From a bacterium (GTDB taxonomy: Bacteria; Armatimonadota; Abditibacteriia; Abditibacteriales; Abditibacteriaceae): a stretch of 55,858 nucleotides of DNA. This document shows, piece by piece, positions 43,190 through 50,192 of this stretch. A program made the position numbers and the translations under genes. Below the pieces are notes generated by a model, which was not told the DNA's origin, did no database searches, and worked only from the letters and a program-made list of their open reading frames with translations. How positions within the stretch are numbered: position 1 is the stretch's first letter; every line of letters begins with the position of its first letter. The stretch is from positions 1 to 55,858 of the forward strand of contig SDZD01000042.1 in NCBI GenBank assembly GCA_004172935.1, in the 5' to 3' direction.

Positions 43190-43623
43190 CTCGAAAAGTT
43201 CTGAATAAAATTATTTTTGAGTCAGCGGATTGAATAATTCCAGCTGTTCACTATCATGCCAGCCACCTGAAAAGTGCTACGAACGCGGTTACAGGGCTTG
43301 TTAAAGAGTCGAAAAAGTCGCTGACATTTCAGTTGCAAATCCAATATACCCATTCTGGTCCAGATTTAAACATTGCGGACCGCAATTTTTCTTAAGGACA
43401 AAATTGCTCGTACCATAACGCTAAGGTATGGAGGGGCAAAAGTTCGATTTATCATACCTGTGCCCAACATTTTTCGGGTAGATCAAGGATTAAAAGGTCT
43501 TTGCGATGTCACTTAACTCCGCCCAACAAACCTCAAACCATTTTCTCCCAGCTGCGTCCATATATCTGCCTGCAGTGCTTACCCTACACTGCACGTCCAA
43601 TTCTTCTTCAAGGGAGGTGAGCC
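43190..43623. other. 434-bp divergent intergenic region
   Basis: No gene seen. It holds the minus-strand promoter of prepilin copy 3 (43342-43372), an ATTGCGG-A-CCGCAAT inverted repeat near 43373 followed by TTTTC, and an inverted repeat CCATA/TATGG near 43425. At its right end AAGGGAGGTGA (43610-43620) forms a strong Shine-Dalgarno for the small frame starting at 43624. The remainder is AT-rich and shows nothing else I can name. Confidence 0.5.
43342..43372 (-). promoter_or_regulatory. Shared bipartite promoter, copy 3 (prepilin at 43189)
   Basis: On the minus strand TGTTTAA (43372-43366), 14 bp, GGGTATATTG (43351-43342), identical elements and spacing to 12935 and 17869. A GGTTACAG/CTGTAACC octamer, also present near the other two copies, lies at 43287-43294. 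Confidence 0.75.
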
Positions 43624-43926
43624 ATGAAAAAATCTAGCAAACGCACTCTCGAACAACGCGGTGTCATCATTGCGGGCCGCGCACCGCTAACGCCGGGCGC
43701 CTGCGTCCATAAAGACGCCAAACGCCCTGACCGCAACGCGCGCAAAAGGGATGCAAAACGACAGATTCAACTCGAAACGGCTCGCAATCGCGGGCCGTTT
43801 TCCGTTTTTACGGAACACTGTGGGGGTGAACCTCGCCGACTTCGACCGACTCTACGCCAATCGCCACGAAGAACCGTCTCTCGCTCAGTGCGCTCAATTC
43901 TTGGAACAAGCCCCACTCGACTATGA
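43624..43926 (+). CDS. Small basic protein with strong Shine-Dalgarno
   Basis: 100 codons. The start is well supported by AAGGGAGGTGA six bases upstream. The first 55 residues are very basic and plausible as protein (KKSSKRTLEQRGVII, VHKDAKRPDRNARKRDAKRQ). From about residue 65 the frame overlaps the next gene and becomes Arg/Ser/Pro-rich (EPRRLRPTLRQSPRRTVSRS), as a shadow frame does. Either a real small nucleic-acid-binding-like protein overlaps the next gene by 50-180 bp, or the two frames were one gene broken by a frameshift near 43800. Function unknown. Confidence 0.45.
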   Translation: MKKSSKRTLEQRGVIIAGRAPLTPGACVHKDAKRPDRNARKRDAKRQIQLETARNRGPFSVFTEHCGGEPRRLRPTLRQSPRRTVSRSVRSILGTSPTRL

Positions 43927-44491
43927 GTGGCAGTGGCGCCGCGCCCGCCTCAAACACTTCGAGGCCATGCAACGCGCCGAAGCGGGCGACAGCAAGGGCG
44001 CAAAAGCGCTTTATATTGCGGCCAGTTCCCACGCCTCTCAGGCCACCAAAATCGACGCCGCTCGCGTTGAGGGGCCATTTTGGAGCAGCACCTGTGATAT
44101 GGAAGTGGGGCGCCTCGGCAATTCTCTGGCGCTGATGGGGGTTCTTGTGCGTGTGCAGAAAGAGTTGCAGCGCGCCGCCCGCATCAACGAGGAGTACCAC
44201 TATGCGGGGCCATTACGCTCTCTGGGCAAACTCACGCATCTCAAGCCGCTCGCGTTGGGGGGTATGCTCGATGGCGCCATCGCCTTTTATGAGCGCGCGC
44301 TGCAAATCGCGCCGCGCAACTCGACGAACAATCTTTATCTAGCCGATGCCCTTATCGCCGACCGCCAACCGAAGCGGGCACGCGAAGCAATTCGCGCCGT
44401 TCTCGAAGACTCAGATAACACCAACTGGGTATGGGAAACACAGCACGACCAGAAACTCGCCCAGCAATGGCTACAAACCCGCTTCGACTGA
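43751..44491 (+). CDS. TPR-type protein (TatT-like)
   Basis: 246 residues from ATG 43751. A GTG at 43826 (VNLADFDRL) preceded by GGGGG is an alternative start that would nearly remove the overlap with the basic frame. The protein is helical with TPR-like pairs: AQRAEAGDSKGAKALYIAAS-type helices near 80, then HYAGPLRSLGKLTHLKPLAL, GAIAFYERALQIAPRNSTNN and YLADALIADRQPKRAREAIR. The Y-x3-A-L-x5-P pattern fits TPR and resembles the TatT family of TRAP-associated proteins. No signal peptide. The role is unknown. Followed 37 bp later by DUF2721. Confidence 0.7.
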   Translation: MQNDRFNSKRLAIAGRFPFLRNTVGVNLADFDRLYANRHEEPSLAQCAQFLEQAPLDYEWQWRRARLKHFEAMQRAEAGDSKGAKALYIAASSHASQATKIDAARVEGPFWSSTCDMEVGRLGNSLALMGVLVRVQKELQRAARINEEYHYAGPLRSLGKLTHLKPLALGGMLDGAIAFYERALQIAPRNSTNNLYLADALIADRQPKRAREAIRAVLEDSDNTNWVWETQHDQKLAQQWLQTRFD

Positions 44492-44528
44492 AAAACCGCA
44501 TTGCGCTTGCCTTGCATTGGAGCCTGAT

Positions 44529-45038
44529 ATGATCGGCGAAATCTCGGCCCTTCAAACAATCTCGGCGGCAGTGACTCCGATGGTGATGATTTCGGCGTGT
44601 GGCACGCTCACCATCAGCGTCAACTCGCGGCAGCAACACATCTCCGACAAAATCCGCGCCGCAGCCGCCGAAAGTCGTACGGCCTCGGTTTCGCCCGAAC
44701 GGCGCTCGCAGTTGCACGAGCAAATCGCGGTTTTCCATCGGCGCTTCTTTTATTCGTGGCTGGCCGCCACTGGGTTATATGGCGCCATCAGTTGCTTCGC
44801 GGCGACAACAGTCGGCATTCTGTGGACGCAGCGTGGACTATCGTCCGGCGAACCTTTCCTGTTGGGCTTCTTCGGTGTAGGGTTATTGCTAATGCTCGGC
44901 GCCGCGTTCTCCGTCATTGCTGAGGTTTCGCTGTCGTGGCGCACGCTCGGCCTCGAAATGCGCGATTTGGGGCTTCCCCTGCATCGCCCGCGCTGGTTTG
45001 GCAAACGCGGGCAGCAAAATACTCTACCGCCCGATTAA
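44529..45038 (+). CDS. DUF2721 membrane protein
   Basis: 169 residues from ATG 44529. The frame is open further upstream inside the TPR gene. ISALQTISAAVTPMVMISAC forms helix 1 and is the DUF2721 signature. A charged cytoplasmic stretch with SPERRSQLHEQI follows, then helices at about 75-98 and 108-130. Family function unknown. Its TAA stop and the TAA of the facing gene share the same TTAA. Confidence 0.85.
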   Translation: MIGEISALQTISAAVTPMVMISACGTLTISVNSRQQHISDKIRAAAAESRTASVSPERRSQLHEQIAVFHRRFFYSWLAATGLYGAISCFAATTVGILWTQRGLSSGEPFLLGFFGVGLLLMLGAAFSVIAEVSLSWRTLGLEMRDLGLPLHRPRWFGKRGQQNTLPPD

Positions 45039-46195
45039 CGTTGCGCCTTTCCAACGCTATACAGAATTGACTTCTCCATCTTGGCGATGAGTTTGTCGCG
45101 TAGCCCTTCGAAATATTCGGCAGCTTCGACGAGGCCCGATGAACGGGCATAGCGAATCAGCGGGTCGATGAGCCATGTTTCGGTCGGAGGGAATTTCGCC
45201 TGCAGGCACCCTTCATTGATTTGAATTTCGATGGCCTGAAGACTAGATGGCACATGCAAACGGACGCTCTGCGCCCGCGTGTAGATATGGTTGAAAACGT
45301 CCTCGTCCTTTTCTTGAGGCGTGAAGACCCGCACTGCGCGCCCAACCTCGAAAACCCGTTGCACAAGTTCGCGCACATCGCCCTCGTGTTCGGGAACGAG
45401 GATTTCGCCTATCGTCAAACGCTTAAAGCTGCCGTCGTCCTGAAAGGCATAGAGGAGTCCGAGCAAATTGCCCATCAGGTTGACGATGGCCTTCTCGAAT
45501 TCCAGTCGCGTCGGCGAGGCGACCGCCGAGTTATCAAACCAACCGCCACGCTGCGTCAATAGTTCGCAGCAGCGCTGTCGCACTGCTTCGCCACCGCCCA
45601 CTAAGGCCGAATGCCCGCTGGGGCCGGGATGGTAAATCGTCGCGGCACCCGAACCGTGGCGTATTCCGGTTTGCATCGTGACGCCGCGTAGCAGATGCCC
45701 AACCACATAGGGCATGTGGTCGGGCCACAGATCGGGCAAGCGTCCTAGCAAAATCGACTCTTCCAGCTTTTCCACGAACATCTGGCGGACGCGCTGGAAG
45801 TAGATGCCATTGGAGGTAAGAACAACTATGGGTATCTTCGGCACGCCCTCGCTGCCTTCCTGCGCCCAGATGCGCTCGATGAGTGCGACCACTGTCGAAA
45901 CAACTTGCAACAACTGGTCGGGGTTGGGGCAAGCGAGGATTATTTCGGGGCGCTTGCCCATATCCCACACAGCATCGAGTGTCGGGAAAATCAGCTCGTC
46001 AGGAGGCAACTGATGGACGGCTTTGCCATCGGAGATTTGGAAACCGCTCTTCATCAAAGCATTGATGCTACGCGAGTTGTCCAGACCAACGAAGAACACC
46101 TTTCCATCGTTGTTTTGCAGTTGCTGGGTGAGGTGGTAAAAAAAGCTTACACCCAGCGCTCCTGGCGCCATGATGGCTACCGAGCCGAAGTCCAT
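45035..46195 (-). CDS. NAD(P)-binding protein, ketopantoate-reductase-like
   Basis: 386 residues. The N-terminus is a Rossmann strand-loop-helix (SVAIMAPGALGVSFFYHL), with GALG in place of GAGA/GAMG. VLTSNGIYFQRV near 125 and a helical C-terminal domain with FEKAIVNLMGNLLGLLYA near 235 follow, as in PanE/ApbA-type reductases. It is longer than typical PanE (about 300 residues) and the N-terminal match is loose, so the substrate is unclear. Its start is 3 bp downstream of the tandem-ACT gene's stop, forming a two-gene operon. Confidence 0.6.
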   Translation of the reverse strand: MDFGSVAIMAPGALGVSFFYHLTQQLQNNDGKVFFVGLDNSRSINALMKSGFQISDGKAVHQLPPDELIFPTLDAVWDMGKRPEIILACPNPDQLLQVVSTVVALIERIWAQEGSEGVPKIPIVVLTSNGIYFQRVRQMFVEKLEESILLGRLPDLWPDHMPYVVGHLLRGVTMQTGIRHGSGAATIYHPGPSGHSALVGGGEAVRQRCCELLTQRGGWFDNSAVASPTRLEFEKAIVNLMGNLLGLLYAFQDDGSFKRLTIGEILVPEHEGDVRELVQRVFEVGRAVRVFTPQEKDEDVFNHIYTRAQSVRLHVPSSLQAIEIQINEGCLQAKFPPTETWLIDPLIRYARSSGLVEAAEYFEGLRDKLIAKMEKSILYSVGKAQR

Positions 46196-46198
46196 GAG

Positions 46199-46609
46199 TT
46201 AACTCACCTCCAACGCACCAAGAATGCGCTGAGCGCTAACCATGTCAGAAACTTTGAAAACAATCTTTGTCGGGATGCCTTCGCGTTGCGACGTGCAATA
46301 TAGATAGTCGATGTTGATCTTCTCTGTCGCCAACGAAGCGGTGATCTTCGCCAACGCTCCCAATTGGTCGGTAAGTTCGACAGTGAGAACATCGGCCTCG
46401 ACGATGTAAATATCCTGCTCTTTCAACAGCCGCTTCACTTCGGCGGGTTGGGTGGTGATGAGGCGGATAACTCCTTGCTCGACGTTATCAACGACGCAAA
46501 TGCCCTCGATATTGATGTGGTGCCGACTAATGATTTCGCTGATGTCGGCAAGGCGTCCGGGCACGTTTTCGATGGCCGCTGTGAGTTGACGTTGAACTTT
46601 ATATTCCAT
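46199..46609 (-). CDS. Tandem ACT-domain protein
   Basis: 136 residues from ATG 46609. Two ACT domains in series: QLTAAIENVPGRLADISEII (5-25) through about 68, and VLTVELTDQLGALAKITASL (about 75-95) to the end. ACT pairs of this size usually bind amino acids and act as allosteric partners. It heads an operon with the ketopantoate-reductase-like protein and so may sense an amino acid for it. That pairing is inference. Confidence 0.85.
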   Translation of the reverse strand: MEYKVQRQLTAAIENVPGRLADISEIISRHHINIEGICVVDNVEQGVIRLITTQPAEVKRLLKEQDIYIVEADVLTVELTDQLGALAKITASLATEKINIDYLYCTSQREGIPTKIVFKVSDMVSAQRILGALEVS

Positions 46610-46851
46610 ACTTTTCCTTGAAGAAATTTCAAGTAACAATCTTATGGTGTGGGGGAAATGGGGGCAGCAATCCTAACGGACGTAGGGTGTAAGCGAACAG
46701 ACGCTCATTGAAAAGCCCCGTTCTCTCGCAGCCACTCATAAGCTCACACTGGCACACCAATGAAATGCCGTGGCGACATCTCAAAATTCTATTTTTGAAT
46801 CCCTGAAACGGTGTTAAAGTCCTTGGTGTCACCTTGCGCGTCGCTTTACCA

Positions 46852-47427
46852 ATGCAACCTCAGAGAGCCCTCGAAATCCTTAGTCGCGCCCGCGAGCAGA
46901 ACGCTCTCGTGTGCGCCTATCCCTCGTCGTACTCCAGCAAATTTTCGGCGGGCTGGGTCGAAGCCGTCTCATCCGAGGGCGTGGTGTTGCGCTCGCTCAC
47001 TCCCAATGGTCGCCCCGATGGCTGGCTGTGGCGCCCTTACGACCAAATCGCTCGACTCGACATGGGCGGCCTGTACGAAGAAAGACTGGCCTTTCTGGCT
47101 CAAATGCGCGAAGCTCGCTGGAAAGAAGGTTTTCTTCCAGCCATCACCCCCGAAGCCGATTTGGTGTGGGAGCTGTTCGTCGCCAGCCAGAAGCACGACC
47201 TCGCCGTTCACATCGACATCGGCTCCGACGAACCGATTCAAGGCTTCGTGCAAGATGTCACCGCCGAATGGGTAACGCTCGATAAAATCGCCTTCTCTGG
47301 TCGCTTCGATGGCCAAGCCACCATCTCGACCGAAGACATCGAAAAAATCCTCATCGAAGAACAAGACCTTCAGGACTTGCAGATGCTGGCCCGTCGCCAC
47401 GGACGCGGCGCAGGCCAGTGGCGCTAA
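46852..47427 (+). CDS. Hypothetical protein with two similar beta-rich halves
   Basis: 191 residues from ATG 46852. A TTG at 46834 extends it by six codons. The first half (25-75) reads SAGWVEAVSSEGVVLRSLTP then WRPYDQIARLDMGG. The second (about 125-172) reads IQGFVQDVTAEWVTLDKIAF then ISTEDIEKILIEE. The halves share a G-x-V-x2-V-x3-W/G-V-x-L pattern, suggestive of a duplicated Sm/SH3-like barrel. No family named. A terminator follows. Confidence 0.65.
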   Translation: MQPQRALEILSRAREQNALVCAYPSSYSSKFSAGWVEAVSSEGVVLRSLTPNGRPDGWLWRPYDQIARLDMGGLYEERLAFLAQMREARWKEGFLPAITPEADLVWELFVASQKHDLAVHIDIGSDEPIQGFVQDVTAEWVTLDKIAFSGRFDGQATISTEDIEKILIEEQDLQDLQMLARRHGRGAGQWR

Positions 47428-47432
47428 ACGAA

Positions 47433-47471
47433 AATGCCCGGCAGTGTTTTTAAAGCTGCCGGGTATTTTTT
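47433..47471 (+). terminator. Terminator after the duplicated-barrel protein
   Basis: ATGCCCGGCAG and CTGCCGGGTAT around an 11-nt loop, then TTTTTTA. It begins 6 bp after the stop codon. The facing gene ends at 47480. Confidence 0.9.
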
Positions 47472-47479
47472 ACGGCTCA

Positions 47480-48154
47480 TCACCGGGTGCGCACAGGTGT
47501 TTTTCCCTGTTTCACTATCAGCCATAATGCCCAACTACTAAGGGCGAAGGACAGCATTTGAGTAGCCAAATAGTAACTGACAGCCAAGGGAGATAAGACC
47601 TTCCCCGGTGGCAGTACAGTCGCGACTTTGAATAGGCTTAGGCTAGTCAGCAGCGCCAAGAACAAAGCCCGATATTTTTGGGGAGCGCTCAATGAAGCCG
47701 CCGCGAACAGACTTAACGCCAACTGCGCAAGACAGCCCCACGCAGTATCAAAGTTGTAGGCTTGAAACATCGAAGTCAGGAGAGAATAGGGATAGTGGAT
47801 GTAATAGGGGTAGTAGTTGAATACCCCAGGTGGAAATGGAAATATTCCGACGAGCAGATGAAAGATAACTCCCGCTGCAACCAGAGAATGAAGTACGGAA
47901 ATTAGGCGTTCACGCGATGGCTCTCCCCGGCGCCATGCTTTACGCAGGGCTTTGCCATTGGCTTGAGGAGTACCAAATTGTTGAATGGCCGCAGAAACAG
48001 CCGCCTCGTGAGTCTCACCTTGCCCGACTCGGTGTTCGATGAGCGCCAACAGGTGCTGATGGGCTTCTTCGACTTCGGCTTCGCGCTGGTCTGTAGGCAA
48101 CGCTTTCAGTTGCAAGCGCAATTGATTCAAGTATTGTTCAAGTTGTCTGGACAT
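47480..48154 (-). CDS. HAAS-type membrane protein paired with PadR
   Basis: 224 residues. Residues 1-75 form the helical HAAS-like domain (LEQYLNQLRLQLKALPTDQR through AIQQFGTPQANGKALRKAWR) common next to PadR regulators. Four membrane helices follow at about 87-105, 130-152, 160-178 and 190-212. In known pairs the PadR repressor controls the HAAS gene, and the membrane protein takes part in signalling or transport. The start lies 17 bp inside the PadR gene, so the two are coupled. Confidence 0.8.
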   Translation of the reverse strand: MSRQLEQYLNQLRLQLKALPTDQREAEVEEAHQHLLALIEHRVGQGETHEAAVSAAIQQFGTPQANGKALRKAWRRGEPSRERLISVLHSLVAAGVIFHLLVGIFPFPPGVFNYYPYYIHYPYSLLTSMFQAYNFDTAWGCLAQLALSLFAAASLSAPQKYRALFLALLTSLSLFKVATVLPPGKVLSPLAVSYYLATQMLSFALSSWALWLIVKQGKTPVRTR

Positions 48155-48476
48155 TGGGGCCTCCTAAAACACGGTTAAAGGTTTCGACGTAGGTGTTCCA
48201 CTCCGCCTTACGGCGGGCTAGTTCCTCGTGGCCCGCTTTGGTCAACACATAGACCTTGCGCGCTGGGCCAGAGGGCTGCACTTCCCATTGGCCCTCGACA
48301 AAGCTATCTTGCTCCAAAACGCGCAGTGCGGGATAAAGCGCCCCTTCGCGCATTTGGAAGAGCTGGCCGCTCTTGCGCTCGATTTCGCGAGCGATGGCGT
48401 AACCATGACAATTGCCATCCGCCAGCACCGTCAATATCAGCGTCGGCACATCACCTCTGGATAAATCTCGACTCAT
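48138..48476 (-). CDS. PadR-family transcriptional regulator
   Basis: 112 residues, the normal size of PadR-s1 proteins. Winged helix with SRGDVPTLILTVLADGNCHG, YAIAREIERKSGQLFQMREG, ALYPALRVLEQDSFVEGQWE and ARKVYVLTKAGHEELARRK, all hallmark segments. It represses target genes and is released by ligand. Overlaps the HAAS membrane-protein gene, its likely target, by 17 bp. Confidence 0.95.
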   Translation of the reverse strand: MSRDLSRGDVPTLILTVLADGNCHGYAIAREIERKSGQLFQMREGALYPALRVLEQDSFVEGQWEVQPSGPARKVYVLTKAGHEELARRKAEWNTYVETFNRVLGGPNVQTT

Positions 48477-48584
48477 AAGTTCTTTAGAGAAATCGCCTCC
48501 ACAGCAACTATACTTAGATTCAGGATGTATGTCTATTCTAGTTATATATTTATTTTTTCACTCCGAAATTTTTCTAAAAACCCC

Positions 48585-48613
48585 TTGCCACTACGAAAGA
48601 TTTGATTTAAGCT
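48585..48613 (+). promoter_or_regulatory. Sigma-70-type promoter of the tRNA-Val/Ala unit
   Basis: TTGCCA at 48585-48590, 17 bp, TAAGCT at 48608-48613. Start of transcription would be near 48620, about 70 nt before tRNA-Val. The match is partial (-10 has 4 of 6). Confidence 0.4.
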
Positions 48614-48616
48614 AAG

Positions 48617-48690
48617 TAGCCGCTTTTGAACGAGGCAACAAGGAAAGTCCGGCTCGCCGAGTCCAATCACCCGAAGAAGCCATTTCAAAA
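48617..48690 (+). ncRNA. RNase P RNA-like 5' fragment in the tRNA leader (tentative)
   Basis: The sequence from 48617 (AGCCGCTTTTGAACG) through AAGGAAAGTCCGG at 48640-48652 resembles the start of bacterial RNase P RNA, which has GCCGCUU followed by the universally conserved GAGGAAAGUCCGGGCUC. Only about 40 nt remain before tRNA-Val, far too short for a full RNase P RNA (300-400 nt). It could be a remnant, a short RNA using this motif, or chance. No other conserved RNase P segment is clear. Confidence 0.25.
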
Positions 48691-48762
48691 GGGCGATTAG
48701 CTCAGTGGGAGAGCACTTCGTTCACACCGAAGGGGTCGCAGGTTCGAACCCTGCATCGCCCA
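48691..48762 (+). tRNA. tRNA-Val (CAC)
   Basis: Complete cloverleaf: GGGCGAT/ATCGCCC acceptor, anticodon stem CTTCG/CGAAG around TTCACAC giving anticodon CAC, T-arm GCAGG-TTCGAAC-CCTGC, discriminator A. CCA not encoded. Confidence 0.97.
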
Positions 48763-48808
48763 TTACAAGACGAAAAGTTGTTTTCATCTTGTATACTGAT
48801 AAAAACAA

Positions 48809-48881
48809 GGGGAATTAGCTCATCTGGGAGAGCGCCTGATTTGCATTCAGGAGGTGAGCGGTTCGAGTCCGCTATTCTCCA
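48809..48881 (+). tRNA. tRNA-Ala (UGC)
   Basis: Acceptor GGGGAAT/ATTCTCC with the G3-U70 pair that marks alanine tRNAs, anticodon stem CCTGA/TCAGG around TTTGCAT giving anticodon TGC, T-arm AGCGG-TTCGAGT-CCGCT, discriminator A. It is the last host gene before the recombinase and a likely integration target. Confidence 0.97.
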
Positions 48882-48886
48882 TCTTT

Positions 48887-48920
48887 CACGCCGCAAGACT
48901 GCAATCTTGCGGCGTGTTTT
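48887..48920 (+). terminator. Terminator after tRNA-Ala
   Basis: CACGCCGCAAGA, loop CTGCAA, TCTTGCGGCGTG, then TTTTGG. A 12-bp stem 6 bp after the tRNA, probably ending the Val-Ala transcript. Confidence 0.85.
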
Positions 48921-48974
48921 GGCTTTATAAAGCCAACGTGAATAAAAATAACGCCCTGTCCGGCCTTTGCATCA

Positions 48975-49000
48975 CGCACAAAAACCTAGTTTTTTCGTGC
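48975..49000 (+). other. Hairpin directly before the recombinase start
   Basis: CGCACAAAAA, CCTAG, TTTTTTCGTGC: imperfect arms ending 4 bases before ATG 49005. It could hide the ribosome site, act as a terminator, or be part of a recombination site. No Shine-Dalgarno is visible for the gene. Confidence 0.3.
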
Positions 49001-49004
49001 AAAC

Positions 49005-50153
49005 ATGCAACTTTCACCATCTGATTCGTTCGATTTTGAGGCGCCCACTCGCGGCGCAAAACGTCCCAAACTCACCCTTTTAGCACAGGCACAAAACGCA
49101 CAAAAAGGCATTTCCGTTTCTCCCGTTGCTGCAACATCAGGAGAAGAAGAAACCGATTTTGGCAACCTTTCCGGCCCATCAATTTGGATAGACACCGAAA
49201 CCGTGCGCGACTATTACGCGCATTGGATTGACGATTGCGCCGCCGAATGCCAGTCTCCAAGAACAATCGAGGCTAAACGCGATACCCTCGAAAAGTTCGT
49301 GTGGTTCTTGGATCGTGAGAAATCAAAGCGCGTTAGCCTTTTTGAGATTCGCCGCTTTCTCACCCACGCCAAAAACGGCCACACCGGGCCGCTGGGTAGG
49401 TGGGACTCCAACACGCCACGCTCCTTTAAACCTGTTGGGGGCCGCGCTGTACAACTCTATTTCATCTATCTGCGCGGTTTTTTCGCGTGGCTCGTAGAAT
49501 GTGAGTTAGCGCGCGCCAATCCCTTGGAAGGCAAGAAGCAACCAAAGGCGGCGAAAAACCATATCTCGCCCTTCGCGATAGAGGAAGTAGCCGCATTGTT
49601 AAACGCGGTACCGCGCGGACTCAACCGCGCCCGGAATGAAGCCATTATTTATTTTTTGCTCGATACCGGTGTCCGTGTGTCGGAACTCTGCTCGCTCCGC
49701 GTTGATGAAGTGGATTTAGCGCGCCGCGTGGCTGTGGTAACAGGTAAGGGCAACAAAACGCGAGAGGTATGGTTCGGGCCTGATACTTCTCGCGTACTTC
49801 GCAAGTACCTCAGTAAGCATCCACGCCAGGCGGATGCCCGCCTCTTCTACTCTGCCCGACCCGATAACCCGTTGGATGGTATCACGCCAACAGCCTTACA
49901 ACACACTCTCAAGCGTCTGGGAGAAGTCGCCGGTATATCGACTAGGCGCGTCTCACCTCATACCTTCCGCCATACCTTCGCCACCGAATTTATTCGGAGT
50001 GGTGGCACCCCGAAAGCGCTTCAGATGCTTTTAGGACATGAAGACATGACGATGACCTACAAATACGTCACGCTCGCCGATGCCGACGCCGCCGAGCAAC
50101 ACCGCCAGCATTCGCCCGCCCGTTTGCTTCGCACGAAGGGCAAGAAGAAATAA
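49005..50153 (+). CDS. Tyrosine recombinase (XerC/D-like integrase)
   Basis: 382 residues. An N-terminal extension (1-58) is followed by a SAM-like core-binding domain (62-170, VRDYYAHWIDDCAAECQSPR) and a catalytic domain (185-360). Catalytic residues: R224 in TGVRVSELCSL, K248 in TGKGN, H319 and R322 in SPHTFRHTFATEF, H345 in LLGHEDM, nucleophile Y354. The reading TGVRVSELCSLRVDEVDL is Xer-like, but the extension and the position between tRNA-Ala and phage-type genes favour a prophage or island integrase over the host Xer pair. It ends at a perfect palindromic terminator facing the phage block. Confidence 0.92.
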   Translation: MQLSPSDSFDFEAPTRGAKRPKLTLLAQAQNAQKGISVSPVAATSGEEETDFGNLSGPSIWIDTETVRDYYAHWIDDCAAECQSPRTIEAKRDTLEKFVWFLDREKSKRVSLFEIRRFLTHAKNGHTGPLGRWDSNTPRSFKPVGGRAVQLYFIYLRGFFAWLVECELARANPLEGKKQPKAAKNHISPFAIEEVAALLNAVPRGLNRARNEAIIYFLLDTGVRVSELCSLRVDEVDLARRVAVVTGKGNKTREVWFGPDTSRVLRKYLSKHPRQADARLFYSARPDNPLDGITPTALQHTLKRLGEVAGISTRRVSPHTFRHTFATEFIRSGGTPKALQMLLGHEDMTMTYKYVTLADADAAEQHRQHSPARLLRTKGKKK

Positions 50154-50155
50154 AA

Positions 50156-50189
50156 AGAGGGGCTTGTTTCGCGCGAAACAAGCCCCTCT
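50156..50189. terminator. 34-bp perfect palindrome between recombinase and tail genes
   Basis: AGAGGGGCTTGTTTCGC directly followed by its reverse complement, 34 bp, no loop bases. It starts 3 bp after the recombinase stop and ends 3 bp before the facing fibre gene, so it serves both strands. Confidence 0.8.
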
Positions 50190-50192
50190 CTG

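Noticed and set aside
49005..50153. Insertion sequence or transposon carrying the recombinase
   Set aside because: No terminal inverted repeats or transposase; the neighbouring genes fit a prophage tail region.
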